Notes: generated by a model not told the origin, from the sequence alone. Numbered from the stretch's first letter, positions 25,378 to 38,819 are shown. The stretch is 64,000 bases of DNA from Cymodocea nodosa (GCA_036874045.1 CM072339.1:3789501-3853500), one strand, 5' to 3'. Made by a program: numbers and translations.

Positions 25378-26295
25378 ATGTACCGTTGCGGGAGGAGCAG
25401 CGGGAGAAGCAACTCCCACAGCCACATCCCTCATGATGGCGCAAGTTCCTTCACCATCTTGTTCGACTTGCCAAACAGGCCGTCCAGCAAGGTGGATGAT
25501 CAAAGCACCTACGATCCAAACGCCAACTACTCGTCATCTTCTTCTTGTTCTTCCCCTGTGGACTGCACCCTCTCCCTTGGAACAGCGTCCACTCGCCAAT
25601 CCTCCGGCCACAAGTCGCCCAAGAGGAGCAACAATATTGGGCCCGGCTGCATGTCCACCAACTACTGGGACGTCTTATCTCAGCCCAAGCAATCACCGGT
25701 TTCCTCTCGTGCGACACCACATGCTGACGGCGGCAACGACTCACTTCTTGCTCGGAGATGCGCCAACTGCGACACGACATCAACTCCCCTCTGGAGGAAC
25801 GGTCCCCGGGGCCCAAAGGTACGTACGTACATATATATATATCTAGCTAGTACATGTATGCGTGCATACATCTTTAGCTAGATCGATCTACCCATAATCC
25901 AATACTTGAATTAATTCAGCGCGCGGTAGGTAATTATTGTTTCGGTGCAGTCGCTATGCAACGCGTGCGGCATAAGGTACAAGAAGGAACAGAGGAGAGC
26001 AGCAGCGACGGCCCCAGAATCTTACAATCCCTTCCAAGCAACGCCCGTGGCAGTAGCCGAAAGCCAGAGCCGGCATGGGATGAGCTACGGTTACTCTCAC
26101 GACCACCCATGGGCTTGTCCTGCACCAGCTTCGACCTCCACCTCAAAGAGCCACCAACACTCCATCTCCTTATCCTCTAGCAGTGGGCGCTGGACGTCGA
26201 CCGACAACCACAACGTCGGGGAGGAAGCCACCGCCATGCCTTATCTTTCCTGGTGCTTGAACCTGCCTCCAAGGGCAGAATTTCTCCACCATTAA
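25378..26295 (+). CDS. HAN-like: GATA zinc-finger transcription factor, HANABA TARANU-like
   Basis: Two exons, 25378-25818 and 25951-26295, joined in phase 0 across a 132-bp GT-AG intron, encode 261 residues. The GATA finger is split by the intron: C128-x2-C131-x18-C150-x2-C153, with TPLWRNGPRGPK before and SLCNACGIRYKKEQRR after the junction. The 18-residue loop is that of plant class-B GATA factors. The segment VDCTLSLGTASTR (61-73) matches the HAN motif of Arabidopsis HAN/GATA18-20 and grass NL1/TSH1, and the end YLSWCLNLPP resembles the C-terminus of rice NL1. In other plants these proteins act in the nucleus to set meristem and organ boundaries and suppress bracts. The MYRCG start fits the family. 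A GC-rich second frame overlaps exon 1 but has no domain. The gene is isolated between retroelements, and both exons are intact. Confidence 0.95.
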
Positions 26296-26730
26296 TCAAA
26301 ATTTGTCTCCAACACAAGCAACGCAACCTCTGGGACTTGCCTATTAACACCTTAAACACGCATTTAGGTAGAAAGTAATACTGATCAATGTTATATATAT
26401 GCATTATGTCGACATCCAATACTCTCTTCTTTTACTCCTGTTTTGGAGTTTTGCAGCATGTGAGGGAGGCCATGCCCCCATGATTTCTTTTCTATTTTTT
26501 TTTCAGTAACGTTAATATTTACATAACGCAATCTAATTTCATAAAGTTGGCGCAGAAGAACGTGCCATGAAATATTTTTTTTTTTCCTTCTGGTATCGAT
26601 CGACGTCGTTAAATATTGACCTTCCGCTGTAGGCCGATGTAATCTTTTTACCCGTGGTTGATGCTGTTAGTCTTTCAGATTCCTCTCTGACTATGGTCTG
26701 AAATAAAGAAATAGGTCCAAGAACGGAAAC
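26296..26730 (+). other. 3' untranslated region of the GATA gene, with polyadenylation signal
   Basis: An AATAAA at 26702-26707, about 410 bases after the stop codon, is the best polyadenylation signal seen. The end of the transcript is therefore probably near 26725. This is inferred from the motif alone. Confidence 0.4.
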
Positions 26731-27499
26731 CCATATTTGCAGCAGAGCCGCATGTGGGCATAGGGTGGTATTCTGTGTCGGCGCCGGCACTACTGGTTAA
26801 TTCTTACGCATGTTTTACACGGGAATCCTTGTGTGTGGTTGCTCATCTTCTAATTCTATAGATCAAGTTGCACAAGGCAATTGGGTTACATCTTTCACTG
26901 TCCATTTATGCAAAAAGAAGAGGAGAGGGATCTAGGAAGAGACAAGCAGTAAAAATGGGGGAAGTAGTGATCTCGATGTGCTTTCCTTTTACAAGTGTGT
27001 TTATAAAATCTTGTTTTAAGAAACCTTCTTTTAATGTGTGAAATCATATCATACATTTGGTTTCACTAGGAAAGACATGCAATTACATGTTATCTAATTG
27101 CCCTACGAATAGGATAACACCAGTATGGAATTAGATTATGAGTAGACACCTGAGTCCGATGGATATCATGGAATGAAATGATATCATGAGGACGAGGGTG
27201 TTTTCCTTTTCCTTAGATTACCTCCATCTCCATATAAGAACATTTTTTTACTTTTAGCAAATTTATTGTCAATGGGGGTAGAGTATGATTAACATAATAT
27301 TTTATCCGTATCCTTAATTACTCATTAATCAACATCATTCATTACCTATGCCCTTTACTATTGATTTAATGATGACTGTCTTACCTACAAAAACAAAAGA
27401 GGAATAACTGGTGATGATAATACGGTAATTTTTCATAAAAATCGTCTCTATAAAGAAAAATAATAGATAATAGTGTTTTACCTACTAAGTATAGATAGA
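26731..27499. other. Intergenic, nothing recognised
   Basis: The sequence is moderately AT-rich and has no gene. The left part may still be GATA-gene flank. No repeats with clear ends are visible. Confidence 0.3.
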
Positions 27500-28240
27500 T
27501 TTGTGGTTATCTATGGAGGCAATGATTGATGAGGTTGGATTGTTGGTAGACCATAAATGAAGATCTAGATAGAACACCACCGAAGATAAAGATGGTGAGA
27601 TAGGTGCATGGAGGAAGAAAGAGTGAGGAAAGAGTGAGGAAGAAGAACACCCAACTTTTGTACTATCTTAGAAATAAAAATGATTACATCATTTAAGGGC
27701 ATGCGTTAGCCAAAGAAAAAAGTGGAAGACCAACCAACACAATACAATGGTAAGGAAAGAACTAATGGAAGAAAGGAGATAAAAGATTAGAAAAATAACA
27801 ACTCCTCGCAAACTCAACATCGTCTTAGTTGACCCATGTTGAGTTTGGAGTAAAGCATTTGATGGCGTTGAGGATACAACCTTTTTATAAAAATATTGGC
27901 AACTTGATTGTCGAAATTGACATATTTAACAGCTAATTGGCCAACAGCAACCTTCTCATGCGCAAAGTGATGGTCGACCTCCAAATGTTTGGATCGAGCA
28001 TGGAAGATTGGGTTCTCAACGAGGTAGATGGAATAGAAGTTGTCATAGAAGATCGTTGGGACAACCGAGATGGGAGTCCATAGTTCTTTCAGTAGATTCA
28101 ACAACCAACATATTTCGACAAAGGTGCCTGCAAGGGCTCTATATTCAAACTCGATTGTGGATGTTGAAATAGTAGATTGGTTTTTCACATACCATGATAT
28201 TGGATTTAGCCAAAATCGTACACTCAAACATCCAAATCTA
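27500..28240 (-). mobile_element. Copia RNase H fossil with possible 3' LTR
   Basis: The minus frame from 28200 to 27814 carries KNQSTISTSTIEFEYRALA, NPIFHARSKHLEVDHHFAHE and VNFDNQVANIFIK, the RNase H end of a Copia polyprotein. On its 3' side the sequence TGTTGAGTTTGCGAGGAG (reverse complement of 27798-27815) could be the start of the 3' LTR. The rest of the element is missing on this strand. Old and broken. Confidence 0.75.
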
Positions 28241-28243
28241 CTA

Positions 28244-28800
28244 ATGGGCGAAAAGCAATGGATAATGAATACAACTCTCTTATCAAGCAAGACACTTGGG
28301 AGCTTGTTCTATAAGAATTAATTATAAATATTGTTGACTGTAAATGAGTTTACAAACTCAAACACAATCTCGATGGATCCATTTGTAGACACAAGGCATG
28401 CCTTGTCGCTAAAGGATATCTACAACAACCTAAGGTTGACTTATTTGAGACCTTTAGTCTAATTCTAAGACACACTACCATTCACACTGTTCTATCTATT
28501 ACTACTAGCAAACACTGGTTCTTGAGACAACTTAATGTTGAATGTGTCTTCCTTTATGGAGATCTAAAGGAAGATGCATTTATGAGACAATCCCCTAGAT
28601 ATAGAGAAAAATTTCTACAGCCATGTTTGCAAAATGAAGAAGGTCATCTCTACAATCTAAGGCAAGCTCCTAGAATGTGGTATGAAAAATTTGCTTCTAT
28701 GATGAATGAAGTAGACTTTGTTACTTGTACTTCAAATGTTTCGTTATTTATTTACAATGAGAATGATATTATTAGAGATCAGTGTAGTCAATTATGTGAC
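28244..28800 (+). mobile_element. Copia reverse transcriptase fossil, opposite strand
   Basis: The plus strand reads KAMDNEYNSLIKQDTWELV at its start (about 28252), then RQLNVECVFLYGDLKEDAFM and LRQAPRMWYEKFASMMNEVD (28522-28720), the first half of a Copia reverse transcriptase. It meets the RNase H fossil of the opposite strand within a few tens of bases, which suggests an inversion inside one element or two insertions. Broken. Confidence 0.8.
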
Positions 28801-30623
28801 ACATGTAGATTATACTTTATTTAAACCACGATCATTGAAGAAACTATCTATTCTCGAACCTCCTAAGTTAGAAATGAATTTTTACCATCTGAACTGAAAT
28901 ATGTTTATTTAGGGTAAGGAAACACTCTTCCTATAATTATAACATCCAATCTATCTGATGAATAAGAAGAGAAGTTACTTGAGATTCTGAGAAGAAACAA
29001 GGAAGTTATTGGATGGACAATAGCTAATATTAAAAGGATTAGTCCTAGTACTTGTTAGCATAGGATCTAAGTAAATGAGGACGTTCGACCTTCAAGGGAT
29101 CTTCAAAGAAGACTAAATCCCAATATGAGTGAGGTAGTAAGGAAAGAGATCTAGAAGTGGCTAGATCATGGTATCATCTTTGCTATTTCAAATAGTACTT
29201 AGGTTTCACTTGTTCATGTGGTACCAAAGAAATTTGGAATAACTGTAGTAGAGAACAACCATAGTGAATTAGTATCAACCCGTGTGCAAGTAGGGTGGAC
29301 AGTTTACATTGATTATAGAAAACTGAATAAGGCCACTTAGAAAGACCAATTTTCATTGCACTTCATAGATCAAATGTTAGAGAAATTGGCAAGGCGAGAG
29401 TTCTATTATTTTCTAGATAGTTATTTAGGATACAATCAACTCCCTATTGCATTGGAGGACCAAGATAAGACAATGTTCACCTATCTTTTTGGAACATTCG
29501 CATTCAAGTAAATGTCATTCGGACTATGCAATGCACCTACAACTTTTCAAAAGTGTATGACAGGAATCTTTTTTGATATGATTGGTAGATTTTTGGAGAT
29601 ATTCATAGATGATCTTTCTATATTAGGATCCTCTTTTGATGAATGTTTACATTATTTAGACTTAGTACTACAAAAATGTATTGAATATGACCTTGTACTA
29701 AATTGGGAAAAATACTACTTTATGGTACAAAAGGAGTTATACTTGGCCATATTATATCAAAGAGGGATTTGGAAGTAGACAAAACCAAGATTGATATGAT
29801 TGCAAACCTTCCAACTCTAAAATCTATAAAGAATATTAGAGCTTTTCTCGATCACATCAAATTTTATCATTGATTTATCAAAGATTTTAACAAGATTGCT
29901 TGTCTACTAACTTCATTACTCATAAAGGACCAACCTTTTGAGTTTTCTAAGCATTGTCAAGAAGCCTTCAAGCAATTGAAGTGAGCTTTAACAACAGCAC
30001 CCATAGTACACTCTCCTAATTGAAATTTATCGTTTAAACTTATGACTAACGACTCAGATTATGCATTGAGAGTTGTACTTGGATAATGAGTGGATAAATT
30101 ACCACGAGTAATCTACTATGCTAGCAAGATGTTGACCGAAGCTTAGTTAAATTACACTGTTACTAAGAAAGTTTCTAGCTATGGTATTTGCCTTGAAGAA
30201 GTTTAGGCCTTACCTGATTGGGTCCCACACTGTAATCTACATTGATCACTCTACTATAAAATATTTGTTAGTAAAGAAGGATGTCAAGTCTAAACTGATT
30301 AGGTGGATTCTATTACTGTAAGAGTTTGACTTGAAAATTAGAGACAAAAAGGGGCGTGAGAATGTTGCTAATCATTTATCTCGCCTAATTACACCACCTG
30401 TAGATCCACCAATAAATGATGCTTTCCCTGATGAGCAAGTATTTGTTGTTAACTCAATACCTTGGTATGTAGTCATAGTCAACTATTTGGCCACCAAGTT
30501 GATACCTCTATATTGGTCATCAAAAGAGAGAAGAAAATTCCTATTAAGAGTTAGAGACTTCTATTGAGATGATCCATATTTGTTTAAGAATTGCTCTGAT
30601 CTCATAATACGAAGATGTATACC

Positions 30624-32004
30624 TGTTAGGAATTTTGTTTTGATGATAAATGTTTTATTAAAGTTTATAAAATAAGTCTAAATAATATTCTCTAAGTATA
30701 ATAGTCACGTAATTAAATGTTGACAAGTTATCGGAAAGTTTCATTTTTATTTCAGATAGTTAACTTCCAGATAGTTAAAGTTTTTGGATACTTAAAGTTT
30801 TCGGATAGTTAGATTTTCAGATAGTTAACGTTTCGATTTAGTCGAAGAGTTATGTTAAAAACTCATATAGTTAAGTTATCTACACGTGTGTTTTTAATGT
30901 TTTAAGTTGTCACGTGTTTTCCATGTGCGTTCGTTAATGAAAATCGAAGAGTTAGATTATTGTTCGAATTTTTATATGCATGGATAGATAACTATTCGAG
31001 TTTATGTTAAAAACTCGTATAGTTAAGTTATCTACACGTGTGTTTTTAATGTTTTAAGTTGTCACATGTTTTCCATGTGTGTTCGGTAATGAAAATTGAA
31101 GAGTTAGATAACTATTCGAGTTTTTATACGCATGGATAGATAACTGTTCTAGTTTTATAAAAGGACTAACAAACAAATAAGTTTTCTATGTTTAGTCGTG
31201 TTTTGTAGGTGCAAAAACTCGAAGAGTTACAGATAAGTGCTCAAGTTTTTACAGGACTTAAAGGATAAGTATTCGACTAAAACAAAGACTTAGAAGATAT
31301 TCTACAAAAACTCCAGGAAAATAAAGTTTCGGTGAATCTACGAGTGGAGATCATGGAAATTTAAAATGATAGTGAAGAAAGTGGAAATTCAAAAAGATAG
31401 TAATTTGAATTAAAAAAAAAATTTAGTACGTAGATTATGGATTGTGGATTAAGTGGATGAATGTACTGAATGTGAAGTCAAAGTTCGACTACTAATAGAG
31501 AGTACAAGTTACATTACAATGATGATCCCAATCTCAAAAACCAAGTCTGAATATTCAATCCAAATCCCAAATTGAAAAATCAAGTCTGAATATTCATATT
31601 TAGAAAAATTCTCCAACATCAAAAGAAGTTCAAAATTCCAAGCAATTTCAGAAAAGGAGCTACAAACACAAGAAGTTTGGAAATACGACAACTAGAGAAG
31701 AAGAGATATAGAAGCTAAGCAAAAAGAAGGAAATGAGCTACGTGCATAAAGATCAAGTTTTATACAATTCAAAATTAGTTTTGAATAAGGACTTCATTTT
31801 CTATTTGAATTGTATATCGGACATTACTGTATCAAAACTGTCAAGAAGGGAATTGAGCTAAAAAGATATTGTAAATTCTATCTTTAAAGTTTATAAAGAA
31901 TAGAATTTTATTTATAAGTGTTTTGTACTCTTGTTTTATCCGCTGGTAATTTTAATTACTAAAGACACAATTCACCTCCCCTCTTGTGATACAACGATCC
32001 TACA
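30624..32004 (+). repeat. Solo SIRE-type LTR in the Athila element, TSD ATACC
   Basis: The block starts TGTTAGGAATTTTG and ends CGATCCTACA, and it matches the reverse complement of the LTRs at 32866-34104 and 43935-45146. The five bases ATACC flank it on both sides (30619-30623 and 32005-32009). At 1,381 bp it is somewhat longer than its relatives. No internal region is attached, so it is a solo LTR left by LTR-LTR recombination. Confidence 0.9.
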
Positions 32005-32865
32005 ATACCTGACTTAGAAATTTCTAATGTGCTAAGTTTTTTCCATGACCAACCTAAAGGAGGTCATTAAGTCTAAGGAAAACAACTGCAAAAGTCCTAC
32101 AATGTGGCTTCTTTTGGTTGACCATTTTTAAGGATGCCTTCAATTACTACAAAAATTGTGATTCATGCCAAAGAGTAGGCAAGATTGGAAGAAAAGCTAT
32201 GATGCCACTCACACTAGTGATTGAAGTAGATATTTTTTACTTGTGGGGAATAGACTTCATGGGTCCTTTTCCATCTTTAAAAGTTTTCGCATATATTCTA
32301 TTAGCTATTGATTATGTATCTAAGTGGATAGAAGTCATCCCCACCAGAACTTGTGATACGAAGACAATAGTAAATTTTATTAGATTTCACATTTTCTCTC
32401 GTTTTGGCACTCCATGAGCTATAATAAGTGAAAGGGGAACTCATTTTAATAATCAAAATTTTGAGGCTTTAATAAAAAAATATGGAATAACACATAAAAT
32501 GACAACCTCTTATCACCCACAGTCTAATGGTCAAGTAGAAAATGCTAACAAACAAATTAAGTAAATCTTAGAGAAAATAATTGACGTAAAAAGGAAGGAC
32601 TCAATTCAGAAGCTAGATAAAGCTTTGTAAGCATATAGAACTACTTATAAGAGTGTTTTAGGAATATCTCCCTTTAGAGTAGTTTATGGTAAAGCTTGCC
32701 ACTTGTCAATTGAGCTGGAACACTAAGCTATGTGAGCAATTAAGAAACTCAACTTAGATAAGAGTGCAACTAAGCAAGCAAGAGATTTACAAATTATAGA
32801 ACTAGAAGAATTAAGGAATGAGGCCTATGAGAATTCCTAAATAGTTAAGGAAAAGGCCAAGATTT

Positions 32866-34104
32866 TGTAGGATCGTTGTATCACAAGAGAGGGGGTGAAT
32901 TGTGTTTTTAGTAATTAAAATTACTAACGGATAAAACAAGAGCATAAAACACTTGTAAATAAAATTCTAATCTTTATAGACTTTAAAGAAAAAATTTACA
33001 ATTTCTTTTCAACTCAATTCTCTACTTGTCGATTCTGATACAATAAAGTCTGAAATACAATTCAAAAGAAAAATAAAATCCTTATTCTAAACTATTTTGA
33101 ATTATATAAAACTTGATCTTTAAGCACGTAGCTCATTTTCCTTCCTTTTGCTCAACTTCTATATCTCTTCTTCTCTAGTTATCGAATTTCCTAGACTTCT
33201 TGCGTTGTAGCTCCTTTTCTGAAATTGCTTGGAATTCAAACTTCTTCTATTGGAATGAGATTGAATACTCAAATTTGGTGTTTGAGATTGGGATTAGAAT
33301 GTAATTGAATATTTAGACTTAGTGCTTGAGATTGGATGATCTAGTGCAGCTCGTACCCTCTATTTATAATAGTTGAACTATGACTTTACGTTCAACATCT
33401 TCATCCACTTAATCCACAATCCCACGTATTAATTTCAAATTCAAATTATCCACGATCTCCACTATCTTTTTGAATTCCTACTACGTCCACTTTTTATTTT
33501 GAATGTCTACTTCTTATTTTGAATTTCTACTATCTCTAATATCATTTTGAATTTCCACAATTTCATATTGTAGATCAAACGAAACTTTATCTTCTTAGAG
33601 ATTTGTAGAATATCTTCTAAGTCACCACTTTAGTTGAACACTTATTCTTTAAGCCCTGTAAAAACTCGAACACTTATCCTTTAACTCTTCAAGTTCTTTC
33701 ACCTACAAAACATATAACTGAAACAAGAAAACTTATCTGTTCGTTAGTCACTTTATAAAACTCAAACAATTATCCATCAATGTGTATAAAAACTCGAATA
33801 GTTATCTAACTCTTCGATTTTCACTACCGAATGCACATGGAAAACATGTGAAAACTTAAAACATTAAAAACACACGTACAAATAACTTAACTATACAGTT
33901 TTTTAACATAACTCTTCAACTAAATAAAAATATTAACTATCCAAAAGTTTAACTATTTGAAAACTTTAACTATCCGAAATTTAAATGAAACTTTCCGATA
34001 ACTTGTCAACATTTAATTACGTGACTATTATACTTAAAAAATATTATTTAGACTTATTTATAAACTTTAATAAAATATTTATCATTAAAACAAAATTCCT
34101 AACA
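32866..34104 (-). repeat. 3' LTR of the SIRE-type element
   Basis: It reads TGTAGGATCG...ATTCCTAACA on the plus strand. It is followed inside the element by ATCTCCTCCTTTTTGATG, the complement of a polypurine tract. Confidence 0.9.
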
Positions 34105-37000
34105 ATCTCCTCCTTTTTGATGATGACAAAACCTAATAAGTCAAAATAAACTTTCTCCCCCTTTATGACATATATATAAGGAAGAAAATATGCTAAGTAT
34201 ATTTTTCAAAAAGAACTTTTAAACATGTATAACTTCAAAGCGTGGATAAAAAATTTATTTATATAATAACTATTTGAAACAATAAATGTTTAAAACAAGT
34301 ATGTAACATAAATTTTGTAAACAATTTATACAATTTTTGGTAACAAATTATAATTAATGAAATCATGTGATACATAATTTGTTTATTTACAAGTCTCTTT
34401 GTCTTCAAAAAATATCTAGTAGAGTATCTGAAATTTTCTATGCAATTTCTATACTTACTATGTTTATTTGATCAAGTACTGCTTGATCTAAATTTGAATG
34501 TGAAGCTTGTATTTATTGCTGCTTGATCTATATGCCTTTCTATATGTTGTTTGTATGCTGTATGTTGTTGTTATTCTTCTATCAACTATTCTGACTACTG
34601 TTGTTGTTGGTTTTGCTGATCCTGTTGTTGTTGTTGTTGCTGTCAAATCACAGGTGGATTTGTTTCCTAGTATTTATGAAGTTCTTTTGCAAAGAAAGAT
34701 CGTGACTTTAACTTTTTCTATGGTCAAGGTGTAATATCTATTTGACTTGCCACAAGTCTTAAAAGTGCATCACCATAAAATAATTTACTCTACAAATTTA
34801 AAATATGATAAACAAAAATATCATACCAATTCACTTGTATATGGTTAATCAATGCATAAGTCGTATAAAGATAACATCTACCAACTTCTACTCTATGATC
34901 AAACCTTTGAAAAATTGAAGCATGCAATATCTTGGCAATAAATCGTGCTTGGCCATTTAAATCATTTAATAACCTCATTTAACTATTGGTAGTTAGATCT
35001 TTTGCTAAACTTTTGATGTCTCATCCCAACTAATAAACCTATTTTCTTTTTGATAATTTAACTCCATTTTTCAATCCAAGTATTTGATAAAGTATGTTTG
35101 GAGTTAAATATATATTTGATTCTTATATATTTGAAACAAGAATAATATCTTCTACTGTTAAGTTTGAATAAAAGTAACTTACAATGTTAGATATAATAAG
35201 ATGACCTGGCTGTTATGGAAGTAGAGTCAACAAGCCTTGAAACTCAAACATTTCTTTGATATTAGCCATCCCTTCAAACTTAACAGGTCTTGAATATAAA
35301 ACTATGAAAGTTTTATACGTTTGAAATTTTCATAATAGGATCTACTTCTGAACCATAAAAGTGTACTATCTTCTAAATTCTGTTCAGGATTAGGTATTTT
35401 CCTATCATGAGTTTCTGACTTGGGACTTGTTTCAAAATTTTCAGTAGCATCTAAATTTTCAGATCTTTCAAAACTGGTGGAATTTTTGTCAAAGCTAGTA
35501 TAAATGTTTGAAATATCTGTTATTGTTGTATCAATAATATGCTAAGCTTCCTTTGTTTGATCTTCATCAAGCATATCAACAACTGATATGTGTATATCAA
35601 TATCAATAGTCTGTGTATTATTTTCTCTATCAACAACACTTATTTGTATAATTGGTCTATCAAACAACTGTCTCCTTATTGTAAAATATTCAATATCTAT
35701 CTGTACTATAGAACTATTTTGTATTTGTGTAAATTCTACATTTAAGACTTCAGCAAAATGATATTCTATTTGTAACTGTGTATTTTGCTAACTATATACA
35801 GTTATCAAAAAATAACATGTATAACTTAACAGACATAGCCATATATATACAACCTAGTATAAGCAACTATACCAAAAATGTATATTGTCAATCTAAGATA
35901 CAATAATAGGAAGAATATCTGTACATTCCTCTTCAGATGAAATATCTTCAAAATTCATACACTTAGTGTTTACGTTATCAAAAATGTCATCAAAATTGAT
36001 ATCATCTATATATGTATGATCAAAATTTCCTACATTTTCTATTTCTATAAGAAAAAAATGTTGTGTTGCAGCATGATGTTGAAAACTATCCATTGTTTTG
36101 AAAGAAACATTATGGATCAATGTGACACAATACCTTAATGTATATACTTGTAATCCAATATTTGTCACATCTGTTGGGATTCTTGAAACAAAATCTTATC
36201 CAGCTTGTGCAATGAAACATAGTTTTCCATTTTTCAAATATTATTCTCTTTGCTACAATATACCTTGTACATCTACAGTTAGTCCAAAATATTCTATAGT
36301 CTTTTTCTTTCAATTATATGTCTGTAGTGTCTTAGATTTTTCAGGAGGTTCTAATATTTACTTGATTTCTCCTATTAAAGGCACCTATGATTCTGATGGT
36401 CCTTCACCAGGTTGCCTAGGTGGTAATAACGTTATATAGAGTTTTAAACTCTTAACCTCAATTATTTCAATTGATAAATTTTATGTCCTTTATTTCAAAG
36501 GCCCATTTTCTAGATTGTAGTTTTCTATTCTGTAAGAAATTTCTATATATCATCTAAAACAACTAGGGGAAAATAATGTTGGGAATATAAACTTTCTAAT
36601 TCCCTATTGGCATTTTCTATCATAGGTCCTCATTTCTTTCCATAATAAGTGATAGACTATACTGATTTTTCAAGTACGTGCCTAGAACTTGTAACAACCT
36701 CACTTAGGTTGTAATGTTCTTTTCCATATTTGTAAAGTAGAAAGTTCAATCCATTTTAGTTTAAACTGTGTTTTAGCATAATTTCTAATAAACTTCCAAT
36801 AGAAATTTTTCTCTTCTTGAATAGATTTTTGAATTTCATGCAAAACGTCATTAGAAAACATATACCTAGAGTAAATGTCTTGAATCTTGCTTTTTATTTT
36901 CTGCAGTTTAATTTCCCTTTTCTAAACTTTTGTCATTCTACCATGTCCTGACATTGTTGATTAATTTCTACTTTTCTCTATTAGAACTTAAAGGAAGTAA
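34105..37000 (-). mobile_element. Env-like region of the SIRE-type element
   Basis: A minus-strand piece (34978-34790) reads ILHASIFQRFDHRVEVGRCY, followed by INHIQVNWYDIFVYHIL. This resembles the 'envelope-like'/ATHILA ORF-1 type protein found between pol and the 3' LTR in SIRE elements. Another minus-strand frame (36168-35893) is acidic at its C-terminal side and is probably part of the same coding region. Frames are broken. The role of this protein in plants is not established. Confidence 0.5.
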
Positions 37001-38819
37001 ATATTTTCAATCTAGGGTTTTACGAAGGTAGAAACACAAAATGTTGTTAGTCTAATATTTATAACTCTTCAAGTTTATAAATGGATTCAATCATTGAAAT
37101 CATAAATATAAGATCTGTTACTCATAAATAACTCAAGAGCTTACAATAACTATACGAGTTTTACAACCTAACATGGTAGAATACTTAGCATAATTGTTTA
37201 TGTAAAGAAAATAAGTACTAGCTAAGTAAAAAAAGAAGAGACAGAATGAGAAACTCGAAGACTTATGACAACTATTCAAATTTTATGAGTAATGAAGCAC
37301 ATAACTATACGACAAAATAGAATAGTTACTGTCATATTTTAAGTCTTTCATAAAAATATAATAATACTATGTTAGCTATTCGAGTTTCTTGAACAGATAT
37401 GCTAAAAAGTCGAAGAGATAAAATATAAGAATTTAAAACAGAAACTCAGATAAAAACCTAACTATTCGAGTTTGTAGGATAATAAAACATAACTATTCGA
37501 AAAACTCAGATGGTTATTTATCTATATGCGAGAACAAAATGGTAGATATCAGGTGAAATATACAATTGTATGTTAAACTTAATTAAATGAGTTTAACTTT
37601 TTATCATGTAAGTTCTAGAATCCTTTCATCTTTGTTTTGCTATGTTTTTACTTTGTTTTGGTTTGCTCCACCTATATTAATGTATTAAAGATAAACTATG
37701 GCGTACTTAAATTTAGATTGCCAAGCCTTAAGATATTTTTCATTAAATTCAAATGGCTAGCTTAAGTGGGTTGCCAAGCCCCAAGATATTTTTCATTAAA
37801 TTCAAATGACTAACTTAAGTGGGTTGCCAAGCCCCAAGATATAAAATCTCTCTTTTCTTGTAAAATACAGAAATAACTATTAGTTTTAACAATTTAGACT
37901 TTCTAACTTTTATTTTATTCAATTTACAAAAGAAAATTCATAGAGACATACCTTCAAGTAAATTAAAAGAATTCAACAATGAGTACTCGAACTTAAGAAA
38001 ATAAATGCATTACATTATATGTAAAGGATAGATAGTAACAAAAAAAATAACAAATATTATATACATAGTTTATGGTAGAATTGTTATAACACCTATAAAA
38101 TAAACTAAGCTTAAGTACATTGCCCTCTTTTTTCTTTTTTCTTTTTTTTATTACCTCCCACAATATCATCTTTTTACATGATTATAATCCTTTGCTTAGG
38201 AGAAAGATAACTAATTACTTAATGATAAGTGAGAACAGGTAACCTTTTTTTTTTTAAGTAGAATCTGAATTACTTGTATAATGAGTTTTCAGTCAACACA
38301 TCCCAAACCAATTGGTTCAAGTGACTAGGGTTTAAGATCCCTCAATGGACTTAATTACTCAAGTAATTTCAGACCAAAAATAAGATATTAAGTTGAATAA
38401 GAGGCAACCACAAGACTTAATTTTTCTAATAGAATGTTAATAACTTTCCTTTAATAAACTATACATATTTTTTATATATTTTCTAGTTAAAATCTCTATA
38501 AAGCGTATACATAAGTAAAAAAATATAGTTGGTACTCATATTGAATTAAATCAACTTTCCTTAAGTAACCTTTTCTAAATATTTCTTAAATAAATTAACT
38601 TCAATAAAAATCAAAATTTCATAAATTCTTTACTAGTAAACAATAATTCTAAAGTAGATATTTTGAGTTTTTCTAATATAAAGAAATTAAATTCTAAACT
38701 CCTTTTTAATAAACCAAAATATTGTGTAATGAACAGGACAATTTAAACATCAGATAACCTACAAATACCAAGTTCTAATTGTAATTTTGAAAAGTATTTT
38801 CGTCTAAGGGTTTTGTGAA
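37001..38819 (-). other. Non-coding interior of the SIRE-type element
   Basis: The sequence is AT-rich, lies between pol and the env-like region, and has no protein domain. It contains a 53-bp tandem repeat at 37718-37842. Confidence 0.5.
37718..37842. repeat. 53-bp tandem repeat, about 2.4 units
   Basis: Units begin TTGCCAAGCC at 37718, 37771 and 37824, an exact 53-bp period. The first two units differ at only a few positions. Confidence 0.9.

Noticed and set aside
25373-25846. Long second frame (157 codons) overlapping exon 1 of the GATA gene
   Set aside because: GC-rich composition gives open frames by chance. It runs into the intron and has no domain, while the in-phase frame contains the HAN motif and the GATA finger.
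36098-36439. Plus-strand frame of 113 residues inside the SIRE-type element
   Set aside because: It lies opposite to the element's coding strand, has no domain and overlaps the env-like region.
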